From Cloacibacterium normanense (GTDB lineage Bacteria; Bacteroidota; Bacteroidia; Flavobacteriales; Weeksellaceae): DNA of 64,000 nucleotides. Below are positions 43,263 through 52,643 of the stretch, in pieces. A program made the translations under genes and the position numbers. The notes beneath the pieces are model-generated. The model saw only the letters and a list, made by a program, of their open reading frames with translations. It had not been told where the DNA came from and ran no database searches. The first letter of the stretch is position 1. The number at the start of each line of letters is the position of its first letter. The stretch lies in assembly GCF_002943105.1 (NCBI RefSeq), contig NZ_PTPZ01000004.1, positions 1 to 64,000 on the forward strand, in the 5' to 3' direction.

Positions 43263-43760
43263 ATGAAAAAGCTAAATTTTCTATTCTTTTTATTACTACT
43301 ACTTCCGGAAGTAATTTTCAGTCAAGAATCTTATACTTCATTACAAACCAATTCTGGAGAAGTAAAAATTCCTGGAAAATGGCAACAACTGAATACAGCA
43401 GAAGATTCTGGGCAGACATATCTTAAAAACAGTGATAACGTAATTATTGCTATTGCAAAAAATCCTAAAAGAGCTTATCCTTTTTATGCAAAAGAAAAAT
43501 CTGATTTTGAAAACGTAATCGCATTTTATAAATGGGATGCTGATTATAGAGAATCTTTAAATTCTAAAACTCAAAAATTAAAAGAAAATCCTAAAACAGA
43601 ATATATTATTTGGAAATACAATGACGGCAAAGCAGATAATGTATTTTTATTTGGCTCTAGTCAAAAAGACTTTCTCAATCTTTTGGTTTATACCAATAAC
43701 TGGACTGAAGAACAAAAAATAAAATTCCTTGAAAATTTATTCGAAATGAATAAAAAGTGA
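43263..43760 (+). CDS. Exported protein of unknown function
   Basis: 165 residues with a clear signal peptide (about 1-20, LLLPEVIFSQ). The mature part contains GEVKIPGKWQQLNTAEDSGQ and FLFGSSQKDFLNLLVYTN and is probably a periplasmic beta-rich domain. The family is not recognised. It is followed 33 bp later by a small membrane protein gene. Confidence 0.68.
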   Translation: MKKLNFLFFLLLLLPEVIFSQESYTSLQTNSGEVKIPGKWQQLNTAEDSGQTYLKNSDNVIIAIAKNPKRAYPFYAKEKSDFENVIAFYKWDADYRESLNSKTQKLKENPKTEYIIWKYNDGKADNVFLFGSSQKDFLNLLVYTNNWTEEQKIKFLENLFEMNKK

Positions 43761-43793
43761 TTTAGTTTTTTAATTGTTGTTTTAAAATAAGTA

Positions 43794-44201
43794 ATGAAAT
43801 TTTTTATTATCATAATTCCATTTATTTATAATTATATATATCTTTTTAATCGAAAATCTAAGATATTCAAAGTTTATAGAAAATGGCTTTTTCCATTTTT
43901 ATGCATTCTTTTAGGATTGTTATATGTGATTTTAGCTCCGGATTCTAATGGTACAGAAAGAACAATTGAAATTTGGGCATTTTTTACACCTTTTATTTTT
44001 ACAATATATCTATCGCTTTCCAGTTTATTAAGCAAATATTTTAATCATCGAGATTTTATATTATATCTTAGATATTCTGATGAAATTGATTATTTGAACC
44101 CCAAAAAATCTAATGCAAAAAGTCTAGATAAGTTTATTTCCTATTTTTCAATTTTCTTCATCTTATTTCTTCCATTTATTATTCTATTATTTAAAAAATA
44201 A
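43794..44201 (+). CDS. Small membrane protein of unknown function
   Basis: 135 residues with about four hydrophobic segments (roughly 1-18, 31-48, 62-82 and 117-133) and a positively charged loop. No recognisable motif. It is followed by a terminator hairpin at 44218. Confidence 0.6.
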   Translation: MKFFIIIIPFIYNYIYLFNRKSKIFKVYRKWLFPFLCILLGLLYVILAPDSNGTERTIEIWAFFTPFIFTIYLSLSSLLSKYFNHRDFILYLRYSDEIDYLNPKKSNAKSLDKFISYFSIFFILFLPFIILLFKK

Positions 44202-44217
44202 AATTCTATAAAATCTT

Positions 44218-44262
44218 AATCCGTTTACAAACGGATTTTTTTATCTTTACTAAAAACTAAAA
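44218..44262 (+). terminator. Terminator hairpin and shared leader element (second copy)
   Basis: ATCCGTTT pairs with AAACGGAT around a 2-base loop, then a T run, so it should end the upstream transcript. It continues into TATCTTTAC a few bases before the next ATG. The block is a near copy of 43217-43259. Confidence 0.7.
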
Positions 44263-44264
44263 CC

Positions 44265-44615
44265 ATGCAAAACTGTCTAGAATGTGGCGAAAAAATCATG
44301 GGCAGAATAGATAAGAAATTCTGCAGTGATGCTTGTAGAAACGCCTATAACAATAAACAGAACAAAGACCAAACCAACCTTATGCGCAATATTAATAATA
44401 AACTGCGCAAAAATTTCAAAATTCTCTCTGAACAAAATTTTGTAGAAAACAAAGCCAAAACCACTAGAAATAAACTTTCGGTTGCAGGTTTTGATTTCGA
44501 ATATTTCACCAATATTAAAACCTATAAAAACGGAGCTCAATATTATTTTGTGTATGATTTTGGGTATAAATTTTTAGAAGAAGATTTTATTCTGGTGGTA
44601 AAAAAAGAAGCTTAA
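44265..44615 (+). CDS. Zinc-ribbon protein of unknown function
   Basis: 116 residues. The N-terminal treble-clef-like zinc site CLECGEKIMGRIDKKFCSDACRN has four cysteines at about 4, 7, 20 and 24 and is of the DUF2116 kind. A helical basic part and a C-terminal beta segment (AGFDFEYFTNIKTYKNGAQYYFVYDFGY) follow. Small proteins of this kind are frequent in flavobacteria; a nucleic-acid role is only a guess. Confidence 0.75.
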   Translation: MQNCLECGEKIMGRIDKKFCSDACRNAYNNKQNKDQTNLMRNINNKLRKNFKILSEQNFVENKAKTTRNKLSVAGFDFEYFTNIKTYKNGAQYYFVYDFGYKFLEEDFILVVKKEA

Positions 44616-44628
44616 AAGTCTCCTTTTT

Positions 44629-44660
44629 CTTGATAAAGAAACAGATTTTCGCTATATTTG
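44629..44660 (+). promoter_or_regulatory. Promoter of the NfeD-flotillin pair
   Basis: CTTG (44629-44632) and TATATTTG (44653-44660) with 20 bp between, close to the Bacteroidota consensus, 20 bp before the ATG at 44680. Confidence 0.5.
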
Positions 44661-44679
44661 AAAAACTATTTTATTAGCT

Positions 44680-45240
44680 ATGACCGATTTCTTTACTGGG
44701 ATGAGCGTGCTTCAGCAAGCATTTTGGTATTCTGCTCTCCTATCTAGCATTATTTTTTTATTGCAAACCATCCTCACTTTTGTAGGAGTAGAGTCTTCTG
44801 ATTTAGATGCAGATTTAGATGGAGATTTTCATCATGTAGATGCACCTTTTGAATGGTTTACCTTCCGAAATCTTATTAATTTTCTTCTTGGTTTTGGGTG
44901 GACTGGTGTGGCTTTTTTTGGCGAAATGAATGATTATCTTCTGGTAGCTTTAGCAACTTTAGTAGGATTAATTTTTGTGGCGATATTCTTTATCATCATC
45001 AAGCAATTTCTAAAATTACAAGAAGACAACACCTTTCAAATGGAAAAAACTATCGGAAAAACCGCTGAAGTTTATCTTAAAATTCCCGCTCATAAATCGG
45101 GAACTGGAAAAATTCAGGTAAGCATTAATGGTAGTTTTCATGAACTCAATGCAGTAACAGAAGGAGAAGAAATTCTTTCTGGCGAAAGCGTGAAAATCAT
45201 CAATACAGAAAACAAAATTTTAATTGTAGAAAAAATTTAA
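44680..45240 (+). CDS. NfeD-like membrane protein with OB fold
   Basis: 186 residues: membrane segments at about 12-35, 65-85 and 88-112, an acidic stretch SSDLDADLDGD in the first loop, and a C-terminal soluble OB-fold domain (about 120-186, with GKTAEVYLKIPAHKSGTGKIQV and GESVKIINTENKILIVEKI). NfeD-type proteins are encoded beside flotillins and act with them in membrane microdomains. The flotillin gene follows after 24 bp. Confidence 0.82.
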   Translation: MTDFFTGMSVLQQAFWYSALLSSIIFLLQTILTFVGVESSDLDADLDGDFHHVDAPFEWFTFRNLINFLLGFGWTGVAFFGEMNDYLLVALATLVGLIFVAIFFIIIKQFLKLQEDNTFQMEKTIGKTAEVYLKIPAHKSGTGKIQVSINGSFHELNAVTEGEEILSGESVKIINTENKILIVEKI

Positions 45241-45264
45241 ATTAATATAAACTGATTAAAACCA

Positions 45265-46800
45265 ATGGAACCTTTTATTATTATCGTTATTGTTGCAATT
45301 GTAATATTTGTAACTATTCTAGCCCTTATTTCTAGGTACAAAAGATGTCCTTCTGACAAAATCTTAGTCATCTACGGAAGAACTGGCGGTCAATCTGCTA
45401 AATGTATTCACGGAGGTGGTGCTTTTATTTGGCCTGTTATTCAAGATTTTGCTTATCTAGACCTTAAACCCATTTCTATTGAAGCCAATCTTACCAATGC
45501 CCTTTCTAGACAAAACATCAGAGTAGACGTGCCTTGTAGATTTACCATCGCTATTTCTACCGAACCAGATTCTATGGGAAATGCTGCAGAAAGATTATTA
45601 GGACTTGCTCCAGAACAAATTCAAGAACTTTCTAAAGATATTCTTTTTGGTCAATTGCGTTTGGTGATTGCTACCATGACTATTGAAGAAATTAACTCAG
45701 ATAGAGATAAATTCCTTGATAATATTTCTAAAAACGTAGATACAGAACTTAAAAAAATTGGTTTAAAACTTATTAACGTAAACGTAACCGATATTAAAGA
45801 TGAATCTGGCTATATAGAAGCTCTTGGTAAAGAAGCAGCTGCAAAAGCGATTAACGAAGCTAAAATTTCTGTAGCGGAGCAAGAAAAAATCGGGGAAACA
45901 GGTAAAGCAAGTGCAGACCGAGAAAAAGATGTAGTCATTGCGGAAACACAAAGAGATAGAGATGTAAAAATTGCCGTGACTCAAAAAGATAGAGAAGTAA
46001 GCATTGCCTCAGCTAAAAAAGATGAAAGCATCGGTAAAGCTGAAGCTGAAAAAGAAGCGAGAATCGCAACTTCTCTAGCCAACTCTATCGCTGTAAAAGG
46101 AGAAAACGAAGCAAAAATTACGATTGCCAATTCTGATGCACAAAGACGTGAAAAAGAAGCAGAAGCGCTAAAAATAGCAATGGCCGCTGAAAAAGTACAA
46201 TCGGCAAAAGCTTTAGAGGAATCTTACTTGGCCGAACAAAAAGCTGAAACAGCAAGAGCTGAAAGAGAACGTTCTACACAGAATGCCAATATTGTAGTTC
46301 CAGCTGAAATAGCAAGACAAAAAGCCATTATTGATGCAGAAGCAGAAGCAGAAAAAATAAGACTTCAGGCAAAAGGTGAAGCAGACGCGATTTTTGCAAA
46401 AATGGAAGCAGAAGCAAAAGGTCTTTATGAAATCTTAACCAAACAAGCAGAAGGTTATGACCAAATTGTAAAAGCTGCAGGTGGTGATACCAATAGTGCT
46501 TTCCAATTATTATTGATTGAAAAATTACCAGAATTAGTAAAAACTCAAGTGGAAGCAGTTAAAAATATTAAAATTGATAAAATTACTGTTTGGGATGGCG
46601 GAAACAATCCTGAAGGAAGCACTTCTACTGCTAATTTTGTTTCAGGAATGATGAAAACCGTTCCTCCATTGAATGATTTATTCAATATGGCAGGCCTTAA
46701 TCTTCCGTCTTACTTAAAAGGCGAAAATCCTAAAGAAGAGGATGCTAAAATAATAGAAGAAAAACCTTCTAAACCTGAAGGTAAATCTCCAAAAGCATAA
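45265..46800 (+). CDS. Flotillin-like SPFH protein
   Basis: 511 residues: an N-terminal membrane segment (about 3-22), an SPFH/band 7 domain (about 30-200, YKRCPSDKILVIYG and LRLVIATMTIEEINSDRDKF), then a long Ala/Glu/Lys-rich coiled coil (about 185-385) with AEAEAEKIRLQAKGEADAIF, and a C-terminal tail. Flotillins scaffold ordered membrane domains. The partner NfeD-like gene lies just upstream and the pair is closed by a terminator, which marks a two-gene operon. Confidence 0.94.
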   Translation: MEPFIIIVIVAIVIFVTILALISRYKRCPSDKILVIYGRTGGQSAKCIHGGGAFIWPVIQDFAYLDLKPISIEANLTNALSRQNIRVDVPCRFTIAISTEPDSMGNAAERLLGLAPEQIQELSKDILFGQLRLVIATMTIEEINSDRDKFLDNISKNVDTELKKIGLKLINVNVTDIKDESGYIEALGKEAAAKAINEAKISVAEQEKIGETGKASADREKDVVIAETQRDRDVKIAVTQKDREVSIASAKKDESIGKAEAEKEARIATSLANSIAVKGENEAKITIANSDAQRREKEAEALKIAMAAEKVQSAKALEESYLAEQKAETARAERERSTQNANIVVPAEIARQKAIIDAEAEAEKIRLQAKGEADAIFAKMEAEAKGLYEILTKQAEGYDQIVKAAGGDTNSAFQLLLIEKLPELVKTQVEAVKNIKIDKITVWDGGNNPEGSTSTANFVSGMMKTVPPLNDLFNMAGLNLPSYLKGENPKEEDAKIIEEKPSKPEGKSPKA

Positions 46801-46802
46801 CC

Positions 46803-46833
46803 CAAAAAAAGAGCAGAAATTTCTGCTCTTTTT
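46803..46833 (+). terminator. Terminator of the flotillin operon
   Basis: Palindrome GAGCAGAAATTTCTGCTC (46811-46828) with A and T runs, immediately after the stop. The same stem is used at 50981. Confidence 0.9.
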
Positions 46834-46888
46834 GTTTATCTTAACCCTAGCCTTTCTGGAAATTTCATCTATTTTTTGAGTTAAAATT

Positions 46889-46919
46889 TTTGTCATCATT
46901 AATGGAATTAGTAGATTTG
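46889..46919 (+). promoter_or_regulatory. Promoter of the large secreted protein gene
   Basis: TTTG (46889-46892), 19 bp, TAGATTTG (46912-46919): an exact Bacteroidota consensus promoter, with the ATG at 46937 giving a leader of about 10 bases. Confidence 0.72.
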
Positions 46920-46936
46920 AAGGTCTAAAAATAACC

Positions 46937-49900
46937 ATGAAAAAACTCTATTTTCTATTTATATTTTCGTTTTTTATTTCTGTGTTTTCTCAGCAAAAAT
47001 TGCAATCGCAATCTGATTTTTATTTTTATGAAAACAAAGGTCAAATCATTGACCAAAAGGGAAATGCCAATTCTAAAGTTAAATATTTATTCAATTCTGG
47101 TGGTTTAAATGTTCAAATCAAAAAAGAAGGCTTTTCTTACGACGTTTACGAAGTTGAAAAAACGAAAAAGAAAAAATCTAAAGTCGAAAGTTCTTTAACT
47201 GCTCTTGATAGAAAACCAAAAGATGAGTTTGACTATAAATTTAAGTTTCATAGAGTTGACATAGACTTTCTAAATGCCAATAAAAACCCAGAAATCATAG
47301 CAGAAGGAAAATCTACGGATTATGAAAACTACTACAACATTCCCCATAAACCAGAAGGAATTACACAAGTTCATCGTTACCAAAAAATTACTTATAAAAA
47401 TATCTATCCCAATGTAGATTTGGTTTTCTTTAAGCCAAAAGATACCGCTAAAACCATAGAATACAACTTCATCATCCATCCAAAAGGAAAAATTTCTGAC
47501 ATTAAACTCAAATTTAAAGGAGCAAAAACCAAACTCAAAGATGGGAAACTCTCTATGAATCTAAGATTTGGAGAGATGCAAGAAAACATACCGCATTCTT
47601 GGATAGAAGAACCTTCTAAAAAAACAGATTTATCTGTTCAGTTCAAAGAAATAGAAAACGGAGTTTTCGGGTTTGCTGCTCCACAAGATTCTTTTGAAAA
47701 AACGGTAGTGATAGACCCTGTTCCTACAAGGATTTGGAAAGTAAGAAATAGTAATGGTTCTCATCACAGAAGAATCAATAAAATTGTAGAAAAAGACAAT
47801 TCTATTTACACTCTAGATATCAGACTAGCTCAATACAATATAGCAACTAATGATTATAATGAAAACGATTGGTACTCAATAAATTATGGATATTTCGCAA
47901 AATTTGATGCAAATGGTAATAAAATTTATGGAATTTATATTGGTAACCATGTTAAATATGATAGCAGTAATGGTACTAATGATGTAAATGATTTTGCAAT
48001 AGATCAAGAAAATAACATATATATAGTAGGCTCAGCAGCAGATGATGAAAATGGAAATAATACCATTACAACTCCCGGTGCTTATAAAGAACATTCTTCT
48101 AAATATCCCTATCAATACGCAACTACGGAAAATTGTGACGGATTTATACTGAAACTTTCAAATCAAGGAATAAAAATATGGGGAACATATTTTGGTGATG
48201 AAAGTTATGATACAATAATAAATGTGGTGATTAATAGTAAAAATGAAGTCATATTTACTGGAGCAGTAAATAATACTAACTATATTTCTGAAAGTATCAT
48301 TAATGCTCCTGTTCTAAAAGGTCCTAAAAATTTTTACATTGCTCATTTTGAGAAAAGTGGTAAGTTTATTAGCGCAAAAAAAATGTCACTATATAATTCT
48401 TACGATGGTAGAACTTTTTTAGCTATTGATACACATGATAATTTATACTTAGGAACAAATGTAGGATACACCTTTACAGATATATGGCAAGCTACACCAG
48501 GAACACATCAGATAGATATAATAGGTAATGGGAATACCTGTTTAATGAAGTTTAATAAAGATTTTAAATATGAATGGGGAACTTTTTATGGAGGATTAAA
48601 TTATTATGGTGATTTCCATAATATAAGAGAAGGATATACCAGTTTGAGAGGATTAGAGGTAAACACCAATAATGAAATTATAATAGCAGGAGTAACGAAT
48701 GCTATTGAAAAAATAGCAACTTTGGGTACTCATCAAAACAAAATTAGTGGAAATTACACCCAAGATATGTTTATCACTAAATTCAATGCTAATGGCAAAC
48801 AAATCTGGGGTACTTATTATGGTGATGATTCCCAAAGTGGTATAAGTAATGACGACAATTTATATTGCTTAAGTGTTGATGAAAATGACAATATTTTTAT
48901 CGGTGGCTATACTGGAAGTAAAAAAAACATTAGTACACCAAACTCTTATTTAGATTATTATGACATATATAACGAAGGTTTCTTTTCTAAATTCTCTACA
49001 GAAGGGAAATTGATTTGGGGCTCTTATTATGAAGACCCAATTGATGCTATTTTTGCCAATAAAAACTTTATTTACACTTTTGGAAGCACAAATGTTGCAA
49101 AATTTTATGACTGTAACGCATCAATAAATATATTTTCCAATTCCCCAGTTTGCCCAAACACAGATATAAAACTTCAAGCTTCTGGTGGAACTTCTTACTC
49201 ATGGACTGGTCCGAATGGTTTCACTTCTATAGACCAAAATCCTATCATTCCTAACGCTACTTCAGCAAATTCTGGTACTTATTCTTGTGTTATTTCTGGA
49301 GCAGGAAGTTGTGATGGTACATTTACTGTAGAAGTAAAAGTGGAAGACAAAACACCACCAGATCCAGATATTATAAATTTACCAGATATTACTGGCGATT
49401 GTCACACTGTAGTTTCTACGACTCCTACTGCAACAGATAATTGTTCTGGTAAAATTACAGCTACTACTACAGATGCTTTGCAATATTCTATTCCCGGAAC
49501 TTACACCATCACTTGGAAATACGATGATGGAAACGGAAATACTTTCTCGCAAACTCAAAAAGTCATTATTACTTCCCCTGCTTTACCAACTGCTACTTCA
49601 CCACAAACTTTTTGTGCGATTGATGCTCCAAAAATTTCTAACATCAGCATTACTGGTCAAAATATTATTTGGTACGATAACTCTGGAAATGTTTTAAATA
49701 CTGCAACTCCATTGATTGATGGAACTACTTATTACGCTTCTCAAACCATAAATGGTTGCGAAAGTGATAAAATTGCCATTCAAGTGAAAGTAAATGCTAC
49801 TCCACTTGCTACAGGAAATGCAAATCAAGATTTTTGTACTTCCAGAAATGCTCAAATTAAAGATTTGGCTGTAACAGGAACTTCTTTGAAGTTTTATGAT

Positions 49901-50977
49901 AATCTAGGAAATGTTTTGCCTAATACAACTGTTCTTCAAAACAACACTTCGTATTTTGTTACGCAAACTTTAAATAATTGCGAAAGTCCAAAACTAGAAA
50001 TTAAAGTCACTTTAACTGCCAATTCACTTCCTGCAAATGATTATCAACTCACCTTTTGCAATGATACTACCGCCAATTCTAAAACCGAAGATTTAAGAAA
50101 ATATCAAGAAAATATCATTTCTGGTTCTAACGCTTACAGTTTTGAATATTATGACCAAAATAACAATCCTATTTCTGATTTTGCCAATAGAAATCTCATC
50201 ATTGGTTTTAATATTTTTAATGTAAAAGTAAAAAGCGCAGATGGGTGTTGGAAAATGGCTCAATTAAAACTTCAACTCAATCCAAAACCTGTGGTTAATC
50301 TTCCTGTTAATGCAGAATTTTGTAGAGGTTTATCCGTAGATATAGATGCAGGTGCAGGTTTCAAAAAATATGAATGGACAAAAGATTCTTCGCCTACTGT
50401 TATTTGGGATAAGAGAATAATTACCATTTCAGAAGCAGGAAAATATACTGTAGAAGTTACCAATAGTTCTGATTGTAAAAATACAAGTTCTACTCTAGTC
50501 AATCAATCTATTTTAGCCAATATTTTAAAAGTGGAAATCACGAATAATGATGCGAAAGTTTTACTTTCGGCAAATGGTGATTTTGTTTATTCTTTAGACA
50601 ATTCAAATTGGCAAAACAATCCAGAGTTTCCGAATTTAAACAATGGAAGTTATACCGTTTATGTAAAAACAAAATTGGGCTGTATTATTGGTGAAATGAA
50701 CTTTACCATTTTTGATATTCCAAATACTTTTACTCCTAATTCTGATGGCATAAATGACACTTGGAAAATTACAGGAATGGAAAATTATCCTAACTCAGAA
50801 ATCACCATTTTAGACAGATTTGGCACTGCTGTTTTGAAAAAAATCATCAATGGAACTTTTGAATGGAACGGACAAATTAATGGTAGAATTTTACCAACTG
50901 GAACGTATTGGTATGTTCTGAAAGTTTCAGACGGACGAATTTTACAAGGTTATGTTTTAATTAAAAATAGAAACTAA
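46937..50977 (+). CDS. Large secreted protein: DUF7948, SBBP repeats, Ig-like modules, T9SS type B domain
   Basis: 1346 residues. Signal peptide (about 1-18), then a DUF7948-type domain (about 25-260, FYENKGQIIDQKGN and YKNIYPNVDLVFFK). About 265-730 holds SBBP-like beta-propeller repeats (TKFNANGKQIWGTYYGDD, FIGGYTGSK). Ig/PKD-like modules follow from about 730 (CPNTDIKLQASGGTSYSWTG; LPDITGDCHTVV). The C-terminus (about 1255-1346, IPNTFTPNSDGINDTW to the end) is a gliding-motility-type (type B) sorting domain for the type IX system. It is likely a surface or released adhesin-like protein of unknown ligand. No catalytic motif is visible. Confidence 0.9.
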   Translation: MKKLYFLFIFSFFISVFSQQKLQSQSDFYFYENKGQIIDQKGNANSKVKYLFNSGGLNVQIKKEGFSYDVYEVEKTKKKKSKVESSLTALDRKPKDEFDYKFKFHRVDIDFLNANKNPEIIAEGKSTDYENYYNIPHKPEGITQVHRYQKITYKNIYPNVDLVFFKPKDTAKTIEYNFIIHPKGKISDIKLKFKGAKTKLKDGKLSMNLRFGEMQENIPHSWIEEPSKKTDLSVQFKEIENGVFGFAAPQDSFEKTVVIDPVPTRIWKVRNSNGSHHRRINKIVEKDNSIYTLDIRLAQYNIATNDYNENDWYSINYGYFAKFDANGNKIYGIYIGNHVKYDSSNGTNDVNDFAIDQENNIYIVGSAADDENGNNTITTPGAYKEHSSKYPYQYATTENCDGFILKLSNQGIKIWGTYFGDESYDTIINVVINSKNEVIFTGAVNNTNYISESIINAPVLKGPKNFYIAHFEKSGKFISAKKMSLYNSYDGRTFLAIDTHDNLYLGTNVGYTFTDIWQATPGTHQIDIIGNGNTCLMKFNKDFKYEWGTFYGGLNYYGDFHNIREGYTSLRGLEVNTNNEIIIAGVTNAIEKIATLGTHQNKISGNYTQDMFITKFNANGKQIWGTYYGDDSQSGISNDDNLYCLSVDENDNIFIGGYTGSKKNISTPNSYLDYYDIYNEGFFSKFSTEGKLIWGSYYEDPIDAIFANKNFIYTFGSTNVAKFYDCNASINIFSNSPVCPNTDIKLQASGGTSYSWTGPNGFTSIDQNPIIPNATSANSGTYSCVISGAGSCDGTFTVEVKVEDKTPPDPDIINLPDITGDCHTVVSTTPTATDNCSGKITATTTDALQYSIPGTYTITWKYDDGNGNTFSQTQKVIITSPALPTATSPQTFCAIDAPKISNISITGQNIIWYDNSGNVLNTATPLIDGTTYYASQTINGCESDKIAIQVKVNATPLATGNANQDFCTSRNAQIKDLAVTGTSLKFYDNLGNVLPNTTVLQNNTSYFVTQTLNNCESPKLEIKVTLTANSLPANDYQLTFCNDTTANSKTEDLRKYQENIISGSNAYSFEYYDQNNNPISDFANRNLIIGFNIFNVKVKSADGCWKMAQLKLQLNPKPVVNLPVNAEFCRGLSVDIDAGAGFKKYEWTKDSSPTVIWDKRIITISEAGKYTVEVTNSSDCKNTSSTLVNQSILANILKVEITNNDAKVLLSANGDFVYSLDNSNWQNNPEFPNLNNGSYTVYVKTKLGCIIGEMNFTIFDIPNTFTPNSDGINDTWKITGMENYPNSEITILDRFGTAVLKKIINGTFEWNGQINGRILPTGTYWYVLKVSDGRILQGYVLIKNRN

Positions 50978-51009
50978 AAAAGAGCAGAAAATTCTGCTCT
51001 TTTTGTTTT
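50976..51009. terminator. Bidirectional terminator between secreted protein gene and cvfB
   Basis: AGAGCAGAA pairs with TTCTGCTCT with A and T runs on each side. It serves both convergent genes. Confidence 0.9.
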
Positions 51010-51844
51010 ATTCTTCGTTGATGAGTCTGATTTTATCTTCCAAAATTTCTATGACTTGGTCTTTATATAAACCGCCAATTGCCTTTTTGAAATTCTTTTT
51101 GCTCATTTGGAGTTCTTGCTTTATTTCTTCGGGTTCTGATTTGTCTGAGAGATAAAGAATTCCGTAATTTTCTTCTAATTTCTGAAGAATTTTTTGTTGA
51201 AACTCATCATGATTGTTTTCATAACCTTGTTTCTGAAGCGTAACATCTATTTTACCGTCTTCTCTGATGGTTTTGATGTAGCCTGTTTCTTCAGACAGCG
51301 GATATAATTTTTTGAAAACATCCGAAGTATAAATTAAGCCCAAATATTTTTTATTCACCACTACATTGAAACCAATTTCTGATTCTCCTGCAATGATAAG
51401 ATTTACTTCTTCCCCTTTTTTGAAAGGAACATTTCCGTAAGACTGATTTCTCTTAAACTTAGTGGTTCCTGTAATTCTGTCAGAAACATCATCTACATAA
51501 ACGTAAACCAAATAACGTTTTCCTTCTAGGATTTTACCTTTTTGTTGCTTGTAAGGAATAAATAAATCTTTGATAATTCCCCAGTCCATAAAAGCGCCAC
51601 TTGGCAAAGATTGCACGCAAGTCATCACTGCAAACTCTCCTACTTCGCAAAGCGGAATTTCTGTAGTAGCTTTCAAAGTAGAATCATCTTGATACACGAA
51701 AACTGATATTTCATCACCTATTTCAGCATTTTCGTCTGCAAAAATTTTAGGCAAAAAAGCTCTTTCACCAGTTTGAGATTCTAAGAAAAGTCCAGAGGTG
51801 TTTTTTTCTGCGATTTTTAAAGTTTGAGTTTTTCCTAACTGCAT
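51008..51844 (-). CDS. cvfB: CvfB family S1-like RNA-binding protein
   Basis: 278 residues with successive S1-type OB folds and a C-terminal winged helix. N-terminal MQLGKTQTLKIAEKNTSGLFL, the second S1 unit with VQSLPSGAFMDWGIIKDLFIPY, then FNVVVNKKYLGLIYTSDVFK, and the winged-helix end MSKKNFKKAIGGLYKDQVIEI are all typical. CvfB binds RNA and affects regulation of virulence and stress genes in firmicutes; its role here is unknown. It is monocistronic. Confidence 0.93.
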   Translation of the reverse strand: MQLGKTQTLKIAEKNTSGLFLESQTGERAFLPKIFADENAEIGDEISVFVYQDDSTLKATTEIPLCEVGEFAVMTCVQSLPSGAFMDWGIIKDLFIPYKQQKGKILEGKRYLVYVYVDDVSDRITGTTKFKRNQSYGNVPFKKGEEVNLIIAGESEIGFNVVVNKKYLGLIYTSDVFKKLYPLSEETGYIKTIREDGKIDVTLQKQGYENNHDEFQQKILQKLEENYGILYLSDKSEPEEIKQELQMSKKNFKKAIGGLYKDQVIEILEDKIRLINEE

Positions 51845-51885
51845 TTTTATAATTGATAATTGGTAAGTTTTGCAAAGGTAAGGTT

Positions 51886-52320
51886 TTATTTCACAGCATC
51901 AAGTAAAGCTTGTATATCAAATTTCACCATTTTCTGAAATGCTTCTACTGCTTTTGGTGCTTTTTCGGCGTCATTCATCATATCAACTAAAATCTTTGGA
52001 TAGACTTGCCAACACATTCCGAACTGGTCTGTAAGCCAACCGCAAACTTTTTCCTGTCCTCCATTATTCAGTAGATTTTCCCAATAGTAATCTATTTCTT
52101 CTTGTGTTTCGCATTCTATACAAAAAGAAACGGCTTCATCAAATTTGAAATTCGGGCCGCCATTTAATCCCATGAATTCTCTTCCGTTCAGTTCAAATTT
52201 TACGACCATTCCATTATCCGAAAGGACTTTAGAATTAGGGAAAATTTGGCAATAAAAATCTGCAGCTTCTCTGGCTTTTCCATCGTACCAAAGACATGGA
52301 AATATAGGTTTTGTAATCAT
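51886..52320 (-). CDS. VOC superfamily protein (PhnB/3-dmu-9_3-mt type)
   Basis: 144 residues: KPIFPCLWYDGKAREAADFYCQIFPNSKV opens the vicinal-oxygen-chelate fold and GWLTDQFGMCWQVYPKIL is the conserved C-terminal block. Family members are glyoxalase/bleomycin-resistance-like metal-binding proteins of mostly unknown substrate. It lies 41 bp upstream of cvfB on the same strand. Confidence 0.88.
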   Translation of the reverse strand: MITKPIFPCLWYDGKAREAADFYCQIFPNSKVLSDNGMVVKFELNGREFMGLNGGPNFKFDEAVSFCIECETQEEIDYYWENLLNNGGQEKVCGWLTDQFGMCWQVYPKILVDMMNDAEKAPKAVEAFQKMVKFDIQALLDAVK

Positions 52321-52643
52321 ATTTTTAATTTTTTTGAAATGGTGATATTTTAGAATTTTTCAATTTCTCTCGCTGATTCAGTTGATTAAGCAGATTTTAA
52401 TTTCAATCATCGGCAAAATCTGCGCAATCTGCGAGAAACTTATATAACCAAATGTACAAAAAAAAGTTGCAGAAATTTTCTAAATGATAACTGAATTGCA
52501 GCCCGAGTTGAGCGGAGCTCTTTTTGTGTAGCGAAGCGAAACAAAAAAGCGGGAGCGGAACGAGGAAATTGCTGCCCAAATAAAAAAGAGAAGCCGAAAC
52601 TTCTCTTTTATCTTTAAATATTTTTAAATTTTTTAATCAAAAA
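52321..52643. other. Intergenic region with an interspersed palindromic element
   Basis: No gene. From about 52,497 to 52,577 lies an element beginning ATTGCAGCCCGAGTTGAGCG and ending GAGGAAATTGCTGCCC, containing AGCGAAGCGAAAC. Elements of this look are scattered between genes in Weeksellaceae genomes. A terminator follows at 52,582. Confidence 0.55.
52582..52612 (-). terminator. Terminator of lpd
   Basis: GAGAAG pairs with CTTCTC around a 6-base loop, with A and T runs, about 35 bp past the lpd stop. Confidence 0.8.
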
